A stretch of DNA of 19,250 bases from DASVEE01 sp036399695 (GTDB lineage Bacteria > Acidobacteriota > Thermoanaerobaculia > Gp7-AA8), in the NCBI GenBank assembly GCA_036399695.1, contig DASWMP010000381.1:1-19250 (forward strand), in the 5' to 3' direction. A program made the translations under genes and the position numbers. The notes beneath the pieces were generated by a model. The model had not been told where the DNA came from. It worked only from the letters and a program-made list of their open reading frames with translations, and made no database searches. Within the stretch, counting starts at the first letter, position 1, and the number at the start of each line of letters is the position of its first letter. Shown here one piece after another: positions 6,401 through 14,326 of the stretch.

Positions 6401-6656
6401 GCACCGCGATTTGCGGTACGCGCACCGCGATTTCCGGTTCACGCACCGCGATTCGCGGTTCGCGCTTCACGTTTTTGCGTTCACCGCACCGCGTTTTGCG
6501 GTTCGCGCAGCGCGTTTTGCGGTTCACGCACCGCTTTCAGCGATTCACGAACTGCGTTCTTCCGGTGCACGCATCGCTTTTTTGCGGTTCACCGCACCGC
6601 GTCTTCCGGTGCATGCACCGCGTTTTGCGGTTCACGCACCGCGTTTTGCGGTTCAC
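6401..6656. repeat. Tandem array of twelve 21-23 bp units
   Basis: Twelve contiguous units with consensus GCACCGCGTTTTGCGGTTCAC start at 6401, 6422, 6443, 6464, 6486, 6507, 6528, 6549, 6571, 6594, 6615 and 6636. Units 11 and 12 are identical, while units 4, 7, 8 and 9 are the most diverged. Nine are exactly 21 bp. Most contain a mini-palindrome (ACCGC-GTTTT-GCGGT type). There are no unique spacers, so this is not CRISPR. The 21-bp period equals two DNA turns, so a protein bound to each unit would sit on the same face. The array lies between divergent genes and directly abuts the palindrome at 6663. Confidence 0.85.
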
Positions 6657-6662
6657 GCAGCG

Positions 6663-6820
6663 CAGTTTGGAGTGCGGCAGCGACGCTTCATCAGCTGCCG
6701 CTTTCGCATAGCCGCAGCGTCGAGCTGCGGCCCGCGTGGTGCACGCCGCGAGGCGGAAGCTCGCCGCTTCCGCTAGTGAAAGCGGCAGCTGATGAAGCGT
6801 CGCTGCCGCACTCCAAACTG
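6663..6820. repeat. 158-bp palindromic element, complete copy
   Basis: Perfect 43-bp terminal inverted repeats (6663-6705 and 6778-6820; outer end CAGTTTGGAGTGCGGCAGCG) flank two internal hairpins: GCCGCAG/CTGCGGC (6711-6731) and GCGGAAGC/GCTTCCGC (6753-6773). The element could extrude as a three-way junction. It encodes nothing. A second, partly diverged copy starts near 19147. Its right end is 19 bp from the -10 box of the SNF2 gene. Confidence 0.85.
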
Positions 6821-6839
6821 GTTTTCCACAAAGTGCGGG

Positions 6840-6845
6840 GATAAT
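6840..6845 (+). promoter_or_regulatory. -10-like box, leaderless start of SNF2 gene
   Basis: GATAAT (5/6 match) ends six bases before the GTG at 6852. The -35 region would fall in or beside the right tip of the palindromic element, where no good TTGACA match is seen. Confidence 0.5.
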
Positions 6846-6851
6846 CCGCGC

Positions 6852-9800
6852 GTGATCCTGGTCCTGCATCTCGCGGTCGACGGCGACGGGTTCGCGCTGT
6901 GGGGGGAGACGGAGGCGCGGCGCACAGCCTTCAGCGCATTGGCCGAAGCGCTCGACCGCGCGGGGGTGAGCCTCGGCGGCAAGCAACGGCGCATGACCGC
7001 CTGGTTGCCATCGGTCGACAAGCACCCGGTGCCTTCGTCGCCAATGCTCGGCGAGATCACGGACAAGACGGCCACCATCACCCCCTGGACCGTCGACGCC
7101 CTCTCCATCGACACCGCCGCGGCGATGGACCTGCTCGCCGACGCGGTCGGCAAGCGGCTGCTCGCGCCGGGGGTGCTGGTCGGCGCGGACCTGGCGTTCT
7201 TCGCCACGGCCATGCGTTTTGCGGCGGTGCTGGTGACGCGGGGGCATGTGCTGCCGTCGCTCGAACAGCGCGGCAAGGCATGGCGGGCACGCTGGGCGCT
7301 GGCGCCGGCGGCGGCGGAGCACGAGCAGATCGCGTCGCTGGCGCGGGCGATGCCGCCGTCGGCGGTGGCGCTCGGGATGGATGCCGAGGGGGCGCCGGCG
7401 GTCGACCGGCGCGCGGTCGTCGAGCGCTTTCTCGGGGACGTCGCCGACCGGCTGATGCGTCGCGAGCAGAGCGTGAAGACGGGCGGCACGTCGCTGCACG
7501 ACCGCTGGCTGGCGGCGCTCTTCACCGAGGATGGCGCGCTTGGTGGCGACGCCGCGGAGCTTCAAGCGCTGGCGCAGACAGTGGCGGAGTGGCGGAGGCC
7601 GGTCGTCGAGCAGTCGCTGTTCGACTTTCGCGTGGCCTTCCGCCTCGAGGAGCCGCCGCCGGACGGTGAAGTCGGCGACACGCACGACGTCTGGACCATC
7701 CGCCTGCTGCTGCAGAGCATCGAGGACCCGAGCCTGCTGGTGCCGCTGGAAGCGATCTGGAACAGCGGCCAGCGCGGCGAAGAGGCGGCCGACGTGCGGC
7801 GTCTCCTACGGCGCGGCGGCGGCGAGGCGAAGCGCTTCATCCTCAGCTCGCTCGCGCACGCGGCCTCGCTGAGCCGTTCGGTGGACGCGCTGCTGCGGCA
7901 GCCGATGCCGTCGGAGATCACGACGGACACGAACGGCGCGTTCGCCTTCCTCAGTTCCGACGCCGCGGCGCTGGAGAGCGCCGGCTTCGGCGTCTTCCTC
8001 CCCTCCTGGTGGAGCCGCCGCGGGACGAAGAAGCGGCTCTCGCTGCGCGGTGAAGCGCGGGCGCCGAAGTTCAAGTCGAAAGGCGCGCTGTCGATGGAAT
8101 CGCTCGTCGAGGTGCGCTGGCGCGTGGCCCTCGGCGACGAGGTGCTGTCGATGGAGGAGCTGCAGTCGCTGGCGCGGATGAAGGTCTCGCTCGTGCGGCT
8201 GCGCGGCCAGTGGGTGCAGTTGCGGGCGGACGAGATCGAGGAAGCGATCCGCTTCGCCCGGGCCAAGGCGGCCAAGGTGACGCTCGGTGAAGTGGTGCGG
8301 CTCGATCTCTCCGGCACCGCGCCGGGAGCGAGCGCGCTGGAAGTGACGGGCGTCTCGGCTGAAGGGGAAGTGGCCACGCTGCTGGAGCGGGTCACGGGGA
8401 AGCGCGACTGGGAGGAGCTGCCGCCGCCGGAGGGCTTCGCCGGGACGCTGCGGCCGTACCAGGCGCGCGGCTATTCGTGGCTGGACTTTCTGTCGACGAC
8501 CGGCTTCGGTGCCTGTCTGGCGGACGACATGGGCCTCGGCAAGACGGTGCAGACGCTGGCGCTCATCCAGCGGCAGTGGCTCGAAGCGCGCGGGCCGGTG
8601 CTGCTCATCTGCCCCACGTCCGTCACCGGCAACTGGGTGCGCGAAGCGGCCCGTTTCACGCCGGAGCTGCCGCTGCTGCTGCATCACGGCAGCGACCGCG
8701 AACGGGGGGAAGCGTTCGTGGCCAGAGCGGAGCAGAGCGGCCTCGTGATCAGCAGTTACTCGTTGCTTGCGCGCGACGTGGAGACGCTGCAGCACGTGCC
8801 CTGGAAAGGGGTCGTCCTCGACGAAGCGCAGAACGTGAAGAACTCGGAGACGAAGCAGGCCAGGGCGGCGCGCGCGATCGCGGCCGGCTTCCGCGTCGCG
8901 CTCACCGGCACGCCGGTCGAGAACAACATCGGCGATCTCTGGTCGATCATCGATTTCCTGAATCCCGGCTACCTCGGCAGCGCTTCGTCGTTCCGGCAGC
9001 GCTTCTTCCTCCCGATCCAGACGCAGCGCGATCCGAATGCCATCGAGCAACTGCGCCGCCTCACCGGGCCGTTCATCCTCCGCCGCCTCAAGACCGACAA
9101 GTCGATCATCGCCGACCTGCCGGAGAAGAACGAGATGAAGGTCTATTGCACGCTGACGAAGGAGCAGGCCTCGCTCTATCAGGCGGTGGTGAAGGAGGCG
9201 GAGGATGCGATCGCCGAGACGGAAGGGATCAACCGCAAGGGGCTGATCCTGGCGACGCTGACGAAGCTGAAGCAGGTCTGCAATCACCCGCGGCAGTTGC
9301 TCGGCGACGCCTCCCCCATCGACGGCCGCTCCGGCAAGCTGGCCCGCCTGACGGAGATGCTCGGCGAAGCGGTGTCGGCAGGCGACGGCTCGCTCGTCTT
9401 CACGCAGTTCGCGGAGATGGGAACGATCCTGCAGACGCACCTGCAGGAGCAGCTCGGCGTGGAAGCGATGTTCCTGCACGGCGGCACGGCGCGCGCGAAG
9501 CGGGATCAGATGGTGGAGCGTTTCCAGTCGACGGACGCCGGCCGGCCGCCGATCTTCATCCTCTCGCTGAAGGCGGGCGGCACGGGGCTGAACCTGACGC
9601 GCGCGAATCATGTGTTCCACTTCGACCGGTGGTGGAATCCGGCGGTGGAGAACCAGGCCACGGACCGCGCCTTCCGCATCGGGCAGACGCGCTCGGTGCA
9701 GGTGCACAAGTTCATCTGCGGCGGCACGTTCGAGGAGAAGATCGACGCCATGATCGAAGGGAAGCTGGAGCTGGCGGCGAAGGTGGTGGGCACGGGCGAA

Positions 9801-9875
9801 GGTTGGCTGACGGAGCTGTCGACGACGGAGCTGAGCGAGCTGTTCGCGCTGCGCGCGGACGCGATCGGAGAGTGA
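6852..9875 (+). CDS. SNF2-family DEAD/DEAH-box helicase (RapA-like, with SNF2-associated N-terminus)
   Basis: The protein has 1007 residues. The N-terminal half (about 1-520) is a bacterial SNF2-associated region with no catalytic motif I can read. The motor follows: Walker A DDMGLGKT (about 558-565), motif II LDEAQ (about 655-659, DEAQ rather than DEAH), LTGTPVENN and SIIDFLNPGYLG, then the C-terminal RecA lobe with VFTQF, LHGGT, SLKAGGTGLNLT and motif VI DRAFRIGQ. Such proteins use ATP to move along double-stranded DNA and remodel DNA-bound complexes. The reading frame is open to an ATG at 6792, but that lies inside the palindromic element; the GTG at 6852, six bases after a GATAAT box, is preferred. 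The next gene begins two bases after the stop, so the two are co-transcribed. Confidence 0.93.
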   Translation: MILVLHLAVDGDGFALWGETEARRTAFSALAEALDRAGVSLGGKQRRMTAWLPSVDKHPVPSSPMLGEITDKTATITPWTVDALSIDTAAAMDLLADAVGKRLLAPGVLVGADLAFFATAMRFAAVLVTRGHVLPSLEQRGKAWRARWALAPAAAEHEQIASLARAMPPSAVALGMDAEGAPAVDRRAVVERFLGDVADRLMRREQSVKTGGTSLHDRWLAALFTEDGALGGDAAELQALAQTVAEWRRPVVEQSLFDFRVAFRLEEPPPDGEVGDTHDVWTIRLLLQSIEDPSLLVPLEAIWNSGQRGEEAADVRRLLRRGGGEAKRFILSSLAHAASLSRSVDALLRQPMPSEITTDTNGAFAFLSSDAAALESAGFGVFLPSWWSRRGTKKRLSLRGEARAPKFKSKGALSMESLVEVRWRVALGDEVLSMEELQSLARMKVSLVRLRGQWVQLRADEIEEAIRFARAKAAKVTLGEVVRLDLSGTAPGASALEVTGVSAEGEVATLLERVTGKRDWEELPPPEGFAGTLRPYQARGYSWLDFLSTTGFGACLADDMGLGKTVQTLALIQRQWLEARGPVLLICPTSVTGNWVREAARFTPELPLLLHHGSDRERGEAFVARAEQSGLVISSYSLLARDVETLQHVPWKGVVLDEAQNVKNSETKQARAARAIAAGFRVALTGTPVENNIGDLWSIIDFLNPGYLGSASSFRQRFFLPIQTQRDPNAIEQLRRLTGPFILRRLKTDKSIIADLPEKNEMKVYCTLTKEQASLYQAVVKEAEDAIAETEGINRKGLILATLTKLKQVCNHPRQLLGDASPIDGRSGKLARLTEMLGEAVSAGDGSLVFTQFAEMGTILQTHLQEQLGVEAMFLHGGTARAKRDQMVERFQSTDAGRPPIFILSLKAGGTGLNLTRANHVFHFDRWWNPAVENQATDRAFRIGQTRSVQVHKFICGGTFEEKIDAMIEGKLELAAKVVGTGEGWLTELSTTELSELFALRADAIGE

Positions 9876-9877
9876 CG

Positions 9878-10720
9878 ATGGCCTGGTACGACAATCCGTT
9901 TCCTGCCGCGAAGCCGATTGTCGCGAAGGGGGGCATCCGGGCCCGCTCGAAGCGGGGGGACTTCGCGACGAAGTGGTGGGGCCGCCGCTGGCTGGCCGTC
10001 CTGGAAGCGCTGAACCTCGGCGGACGGCTGCAGCGGGGCCGGACGTACGCACGCAAGGGGCAGGTGCTGGATCTGGACATCGAGCCCGGCACGGTGCGGG
10101 CGCGCGTCCAGGGCTCGATGCCGAAGCCGTACGCGGTGACGCTGGGCGTGCGCAAGCTGACGCCGAAGGAGACGCCGCGCCTGGCGGCGGAGCTGGAGCG
10201 CAATCCGTACTGCCTGGCGAAGCTGCTGGCGCGAGAGATGCCGCCGGAGATCGAGGGCGTGTTCGAAGCGGCGGACGTGTCGCTGTTCCCGGCGCGCGCG
10301 AGCGAGCTGAAGACGGAGTGCTCCTGCCCCGACTGGTCGAACCCCTGCAAGCACATCGCGGCGGTCTATTACCTGCTGGGGGAGGAGTTCGACCGCGATC
10401 CGTTCCTGATCTTCCGGCTGCGGGGGATCGATACGGCGGCGCTGATCGGCAGCGGTCCGGTGGCGACGCTGTTCGAGCCGCCGGAGGCGCGGGTGGACGA
10501 CCTGGCCGGCGAGGAGCCGTTCTGGGAGGGAGGAAGGGCGGCGGCGCTGGATCTGGCGGCGGAGCCGCCGCGCGATCCGGCGGTGCTGGTGCGGCTGCTG
10601 GGCAACCTGCCGTTCTGGCGCGGCGAGCAGCCGCTCACCGAGACGCTGGCCCCCGCGTACGAGCGGGGGGCGGCGGCGGCGCTGGCGTTGCTGGTGGGGG
10701 AAGGCAGCGGGGAACGATAG
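9878..10720 (+). CDS. SWIM zinc-finger protein, partner of the SNF2 helicase
   Basis: The protein has 280 residues and is preceded by GGAG seven bases before its ATG, two bases after the helicase stop. The SWIM finger is intact: C148-x-C150-x6-C157-x-H159 in the context ECSCPDWSNPCKHIAAVYYLL. The N-terminus (WYDNPFPAAKPI, then WWGRRWLAVLE) and the strand-rich region before the finger match the usual layout of SNF2-linked SWIM proteins. SWIM fingers bind DNA or protein, so it probably targets or regulates the adjacent SNF2 motor. This gene pairing recurs in many bacteria, but its biological role is not settled. The C-terminal 100 residues are rich in Ala, Leu and Pro with no recognised domain. 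Confidence 0.9.
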   Translation: MAWYDNPFPAAKPIVAKGGIRARSKRGDFATKWWGRRWLAVLEALNLGGRLQRGRTYARKGQVLDLDIEPGTVRARVQGSMPKPYAVTLGVRKLTPKETPRLAAELERNPYCLAKLLAREMPPEIEGVFEAADVSLFPARASELKTECSCPDWSNPCKHIAAVYYLLGEEFDRDPFLIFRLRGIDTAALIGSGPVATLFEPPEARVDDLAGEEPFWEGGRAAALDLAAEPPRDPAVLVRLLGNLPFWRGEQPLTETLAPAYERGAAAALALLVGEGSGER

Positions 10721-10764
10721 GACCTATGGGACTCATGGGATAGGAGTGCGCGGCGCAGCCGCTT

Positions 10765-10877
10765 GGAGCGCCGGCAGCCTGCCGGCCGGTCCGCCGGCAG
10801 CTTGCCGGCGGCAATCTCTGAACCGCTGAGGCGCCGGCTGGCAGCCGGCGCACCGGCCGGCAAGCTGCCGGCGCTCC
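10765..10877. repeat. 113-bp palindromic element upstream of recD2
   Basis: 26-bp arms (10765-10790 and 10852-10877, one mismatch; outer end GGAGCGCCGGCAGC) enclose further GCCGGC-type hairpins. The right arm ends six bases before the TACAAT box of recD2. Between the SWIM stop and this element, 10721-10744 holds a short TATGGGA/CATGGGA duplication and nothing else recognisable. Confidence 0.75.
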
Positions 10878-10883
10878 GGGCCG

Positions 10884-10889
10884 TACAAT
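10884..10889 (+). promoter_or_regulatory. -10-like box, near-leaderless start of recD2
   Basis: TACAAT (5/6 match) ends eight bases before the GTG at 10898. Any -35 would lie within the right arm of the palindrome, and none matches consensus. Confidence 0.5.
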
Positions 10890-10897
10890 GCCCCCGC

Positions 10898-13060
10898 GTG
10901 CCGGAGCAGATTGACTGCATCGTGGAGCGGGTCACTTTTCACAACGCGGAGAATGGGTTTTCCGTGTTGCGGGTGCGGCCGCGCGGGGGGAATGCCGGGA
11001 TCGTGACGGTGGTCGGGAACACGGCCGCGCTGTCGGAAGGTGAACGGATCGTCGCTCACGGCGACTGGCGCGAGGACCGGACGCATGGGCGGCAGTTCGT
11101 GGCCACGAGCATCGCGCCGCAGCCGATGCAGGGGCGGGTGCAGATCGAAGCCTTTCTCGGCTCCGGGGCCATCAAGGGCGTCGGCCCGTCCACCGCGAAG
11201 CTGATGCTGGCGCAGTTCGGCGATCAGATCCTCGACATCCTGGAGAAAGCACCGGAGCGGTTGCGGGAGATCCCCGGCATCGGGCCGACGCGGGCGAAGT
11301 CGATCGGCGAGAGCTGGGCGGCGCAGCGCTCGACGCGCGAGCTGATGCTCTTCCTCGCGGACAGCGGCATCGGCGTGGCGCGCGCCGGCCGCATCCAGAA
11401 GCAATTCGGCGCGAATGCGGTCCGCCTCATCCAGCAGAATCCGTATCGGCTGGTGCGGGAGATCCGCGGCATCGGCTTCGCCACGGCGGACGCGCTCGCG
11501 CTGAAGCTCGGCCTGGCCCGCGACGCCATCGAGCGCATTCGCGCCGGCCTCTCGCACGCGTTGTCAGAAGCGGCCACGCAAGGCCATTGCGGGCTCCCCG
11601 CCGACGAGCTCACCGACTCCTGCGCCAAGCTCCTCGGCATCGGCACGGAACGGATCAGCGAAGCCATCACGCTCGAGCTGGAGGCGAAGCGCCTCACGCG
11701 CGACACGCTCGCCGGCGCCGACGCGATCTTCCTCCCCTGGCTGTACAACGCCGAGAAGGACATTGGCGAGACGCTCCGCCGGCTCGTCCAGGGACGGCCG
11801 TCCTGGCCGGAGATCGACGTCGAGAAGGCGCTGCAGTGGGTGGAGGGGAAGACGAAGGTCCACCTCGCGCCGTCGCAGCGCGCGGCTATCGAGCTGATGC
11901 TCCGGTCGAAGGTCTGCGTCATCACCGGCGGGCCGGGCGTTGGCAAGACGACGATCGTCAATTCGATCGTGCAGATCGCCGCCGCGAAGGACGCCGAGGT
12001 CCTCCTGGCCGCTCCCACCGGCCGCGCCGCCCGCCGCCTCGGCGAGAGCACGGGCCGCGAGGCGAAGACGATTCACCGTCTCCTCGAGGTCAACGCCCAG
12101 ACGGGCGAGTTCCTGCGCGACGAGTCGGCGCCGCTCGAATGCGACCTGCTCGTCGTCGACGAAGCGTCGATGATCGACGTGATGCTGATGCAGGCGCTCG
12201 TGCGCGCGCTGCCACCCGAGGCCGCGCTGCTGCTCGTCGGGGACGTCGACCAGTTGCCGGCGGTCGGACCGGGGCAGGTGCTGGCGGACGTGATCCGCTC
12301 CGGCGCGATTCCGGTGGTGCGTCTCACCGAGGTGTTTCGCCAGAACGCGGAGAGCCGGATCGTCGTCAGCGCCCATGCGATCAACCAGGGAGAGCTGCCG
12401 GAGCTTTCGCATCGCGACGGCGACTTTTACTTTTCGAACGTGAAAGACGGCATCGCGGCCGCGGAGCGGATCGTCGACTTTGTCGCCGAACGGATCCCGA
12501 ACCGCTTCGGGCTCGATCCGCTGCGCGACATCCAGGTGCTCTGCCCGATGCGGCGGAGCGCGGCCGGCGTCGAGGCGCTGAACGTCGCGTTGCAGAAGCG
12601 GCTCAATCCGCGCGCGTCGCAGCCGGAGGCCGCGCGGATCGAGCGCATGGGCACCGCGTTCCATGCCGGCGACAAGGTGATGCAGACGGTCAACAACTAC
12701 GAGAAGGACGTCTTCAACGGCGACACCGGCGTCATCGTCACCATCGACACCGAAAACTCGAAGGCCATCATCGACATGGACGGCCGGCCCATCGAGTACG
12801 CCGATGACGAGCTGGACGATCTGGTGCTCGCCTACGCCACGACGATCCACAAGTCGCAGGGATCGGAGTACCCGGCGGTCGTCATCGCCCTGACGACGCA
12901 GCACACGATCATGCTGCAGCGGAACCTCGTCTACACGGCGGTGACGCGCGGCAAGAAGCTGGTCGTCATCGTCGGCCAGCAGAGCGCGTTACGCCAGGCC
13001 GTCACCACCGCCAACACCCGCCGCCGCTGGACGAAGCTCCGCGAGTGGCTGCAGCCCTGA
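10898..13060 (+). CDS. recD2: RecD2-type ATP-dependent 5'-3' DNA helicase
   Basis: The protein has 720 residues, a normal length for RecD2. It begins with the RecD2 OB-like domain (CIVERVTFHNAENGFSVLRV), followed by helix-hairpin-helix elements (GAIKGVGPSTAKLM, then LREIPGIGPTRAKSIGESW). The SF1 motor has Walker A TGGPGVGKTT (about 342-351), Walker B VVDEASMID (about 418-426), GDVDQLPAVGPGQ (motif III), and the C-terminal TIHKSQGSEYPAVV and NLVYTAVTRGK. RecD2 acts without RecBC in DNA repair and replication-fork restart in bacteria lacking RecBCD. The frame is open back to 10763, but that part translates the palindrome; the GTG at 10898 fits both the family N-terminus and the TACAAT box. Its last 72 bases overlap the 3' end of the convergent membrane-protein gene. 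Confidence 0.95.
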   Translation: MPEQIDCIVERVTFHNAENGFSVLRVRPRGGNAGIVTVVGNTAALSEGERIVAHGDWREDRTHGRQFVATSIAPQPMQGRVQIEAFLGSGAIKGVGPSTAKLMLAQFGDQILDILEKAPERLREIPGIGPTRAKSIGESWAAQRSTRELMLFLADSGIGVARAGRIQKQFGANAVRLIQQNPYRLVREIRGIGFATADALALKLGLARDAIERIRAGLSHALSEAATQGHCGLPADELTDSCAKLLGIGTERISEAITLELEAKRLTRDTLAGADAIFLPWLYNAEKDIGETLRRLVQGRPSWPEIDVEKALQWVEGKTKVHLAPSQRAAIELMLRSKVCVITGGPGVGKTTIVNSIVQIAAAKDAEVLLAAPTGRAARRLGESTGREAKTIHRLLEVNAQTGEFLRDESAPLECDLLVVDEASMIDVMLMQALVRALPPEAALLLVGDVDQLPAVGPGQVLADVIRSGAIPVVRLTEVFRQNAESRIVVSAHAINQGELPELSHRDGDFYFSNVKDGIAAAERIVDFVAERIPNRFGLDPLRDIQVLCPMRRSAAGVEALNVALQKRLNPRASQPEAARIERMGTAFHAGDKVMQTVNNYEKDVFNGDTGVIVTIDTENSKAIIDMDGRPIEYADDELDDLVLAYATTIHKSQGSEYPAVVIALTTQHTIMLQRNLVYTAVTRGKKLVVIVGQQSALRQAVTTANTRRRWTKLREWLQP

Positions 13061-14326
13061 CAGACGCTCGTTGCGCCGGTGCCAGGCCAGCAGCACCGTG
13101 ACGACCGTGACGAGTGCGAGCTGGTGGCTGATGCGTTCCCACGAGTGCTCCAGCTCGAGGGCGATGCCGACGTAGTTGCTGAGGTACGCCGCAAAAAAGG
13201 CCGCGAACTGCGCCAGCAGCGCGGCGGTGATGAAGCGCTCGCGCCAGAAGGCACGCGCACCCGCGGCCGCGGCGATGACGAGCATCGCGATCCAGAAGGC
13301 CGGCTTTTCGAGCGTGATCCAGAGCTGCGGCGACCACTCGGAAAAATGCGAGAGCGTCTCGGCCATCCGCAGGAAGGGATTGCCGCGCGTGCGCTCGGTG
13401 CGGAAGTCGTGGAGCGCGCGGACGGTCTGCCACCAGACCGCCAGGGCCACGGCGGGCCAGAGGTGCAGCATCCGCCGCCAGGCGCCGGCGACCAGCACGG
13501 CCAGGAGGACGGAGGCGACGAGGGCCAGACCTTCGTTCTTCGTCCAGGAGGCGGCGCCGAGGAAGACCGCGCCGAGGAGGAAGGGGCGGAGTGAAGGGGA
13601 CGTGAGGCCGTCGCGGAGGCGCAGCAGCGCGGCGATGGTGAAGGCGATGAGCGGCGCTTCGGCGAGGCCGATGCGGTTCGAGAAGGCGACGAGCGTCAGC
13701 GCGATCATCGCCGGGATGCGCAGGTAGAGCGCGAGGCGGCGGATACGTGCCCCGTCGCAGGCGATCGCGGCCGCGGCGACGCCGAAGAACGTCGTGAAGA
13801 GCGCCAGGAAGCGCTCCTCCCACGCCCCGCGAAGGAACGTGGAGATCGTGTAGACGACCGGCAGCAGCGGCGGGTAATCGGGATTGAGGATGCGGTGCTC
13901 GGGGCGCTCGAGGAACACCCAGTCGATGCCGCGGTAGTCGAAGAAGGCGTTCGCCTTCATCCCCCACATCGCCAGAAAGTCCCATTCGGTGATGGGGGCG
14001 ATGGTGCCGAAGAGGGCGTGCAGCAGGGCGACGACGAAGATGACGGCGAGCTCGGGCCAGGCGACGCCGGCGCGGTGCGTCGTGGTGGCTTCCGGCTTGA
14101 TGAACCTGGAGACGAGGAGCAGCGCCAATGGCGCGACGAGCAGGAGCGGCCGCGACCAGCGCAGGCCGGCCTCTGAGAGCACGTAGAGCGTCACGGCCTG
14201 GGCCAGGGTGCCGAGCAGGAAGGACTGGGCGATGGCCACGGCGGTGGAGGCGCCGGCATCGAAGCGGCGGACGATGGGCCAGCCGGTGACGACGAACAGC
14301 AGCGATGCGAGGAGAACGGCCGTCAT
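12989..14326 (-). CDS. Multi-pass membrane protein, GT-C glycosyltransferase-like
   Basis: The protein has 445 residues and about ten or more hydrophobic segments, the first at 2-16, so it is an inner-membrane protein. After the second or third segment a loop carries TEWDF (E114 and D116), like the acidic motif in the first periplasmic loop of GT-C enzymes, and then NPDYPPLLP (148-156), similar to the proline motif seen in that fold. GT-C proteins transfer sugars from lipid-linked donors in the periplasm. Donor and acceptor are unknown. The start overlaps the upstream gene's stop as ATGA. The last 24 codons overlap recD2 on the other strand. The fold is likely; the enzyme activity is inferred. 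Confidence 0.8.
   Translation of the reverse strand: MTAVLLASLLFVVTGWPIVRRFDAGASTAVAIAQSFLLGTLAQAVTLYVLSEAGLRWSRPLLLVAPLALLLVSRFIKPEATTTHRAGVAWPELAVIFVVALLHALFGTIAPITEWDFLAMWGMKANAFFDYRGIDWVFLERPEHRILNPDYPPLLPVVYTISTFLRGAWEERFLALFTTFFGVAAAAIACDGARIRRLALYLRIPAMIALTLVAFSNRIGLAEAPLIAFTIAALLRLRDGLTSPSLRPFLLGAVFLGAASWTKNEGLALVASVLLAVLVAGAWRRMLHLWPAVALAVWWQTVRALHDFRTERTRGNPFLRMAETLSHFSEWSPQLWITLEKPAFWIAMLVIAAAAGARAFWRERFITAALLAQFAAFFAAYLSNYVGIALELEHSWERISHQLALVTVVTVLLAWHRRNERLSGLQPLAELRPAAAGVGGGDGLA

Noticed and set aside
6401..6656. CRISPR-like regular repeats
   Set aside because: Units are directly contiguous with no unique spacers, vary in sequence, and no cas genes are nearby.
6106..6776. Open frames running through the tandem array and palindrome, reading as a heptad-repeat protein
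   Set aside because: The protein pattern is a by-product of a 21-bp DNA repeat; there is no ribosome site or promoter, the frame overlaps the VOC gene antisense, and the opposite strand also gives an open repeat frame.
6792..6851. ATG start for the SNF2 gene at 6792
   Set aside because: That ATG lies inside the arm of the 158-bp palindrome. The GTG at 6852 sits at the right distance from a GATAAT box and begins the conserved-looking protein.
8477..9877. Upstream extension of the SWIM protein frame into the SNF2 gene
   Set aside because: The upstream part is the +1/+2 shadow of the helicase; the ATG at 9878 has a GGAG site and matches the expected SWIM-protein N-terminus.
10763..10897. Upstream start for recD2 at 10763
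   Set aside because: The extra 45 codons translate the 113-bp palindrome. The RecD2 family N-terminus begins at the GTG at 10898.
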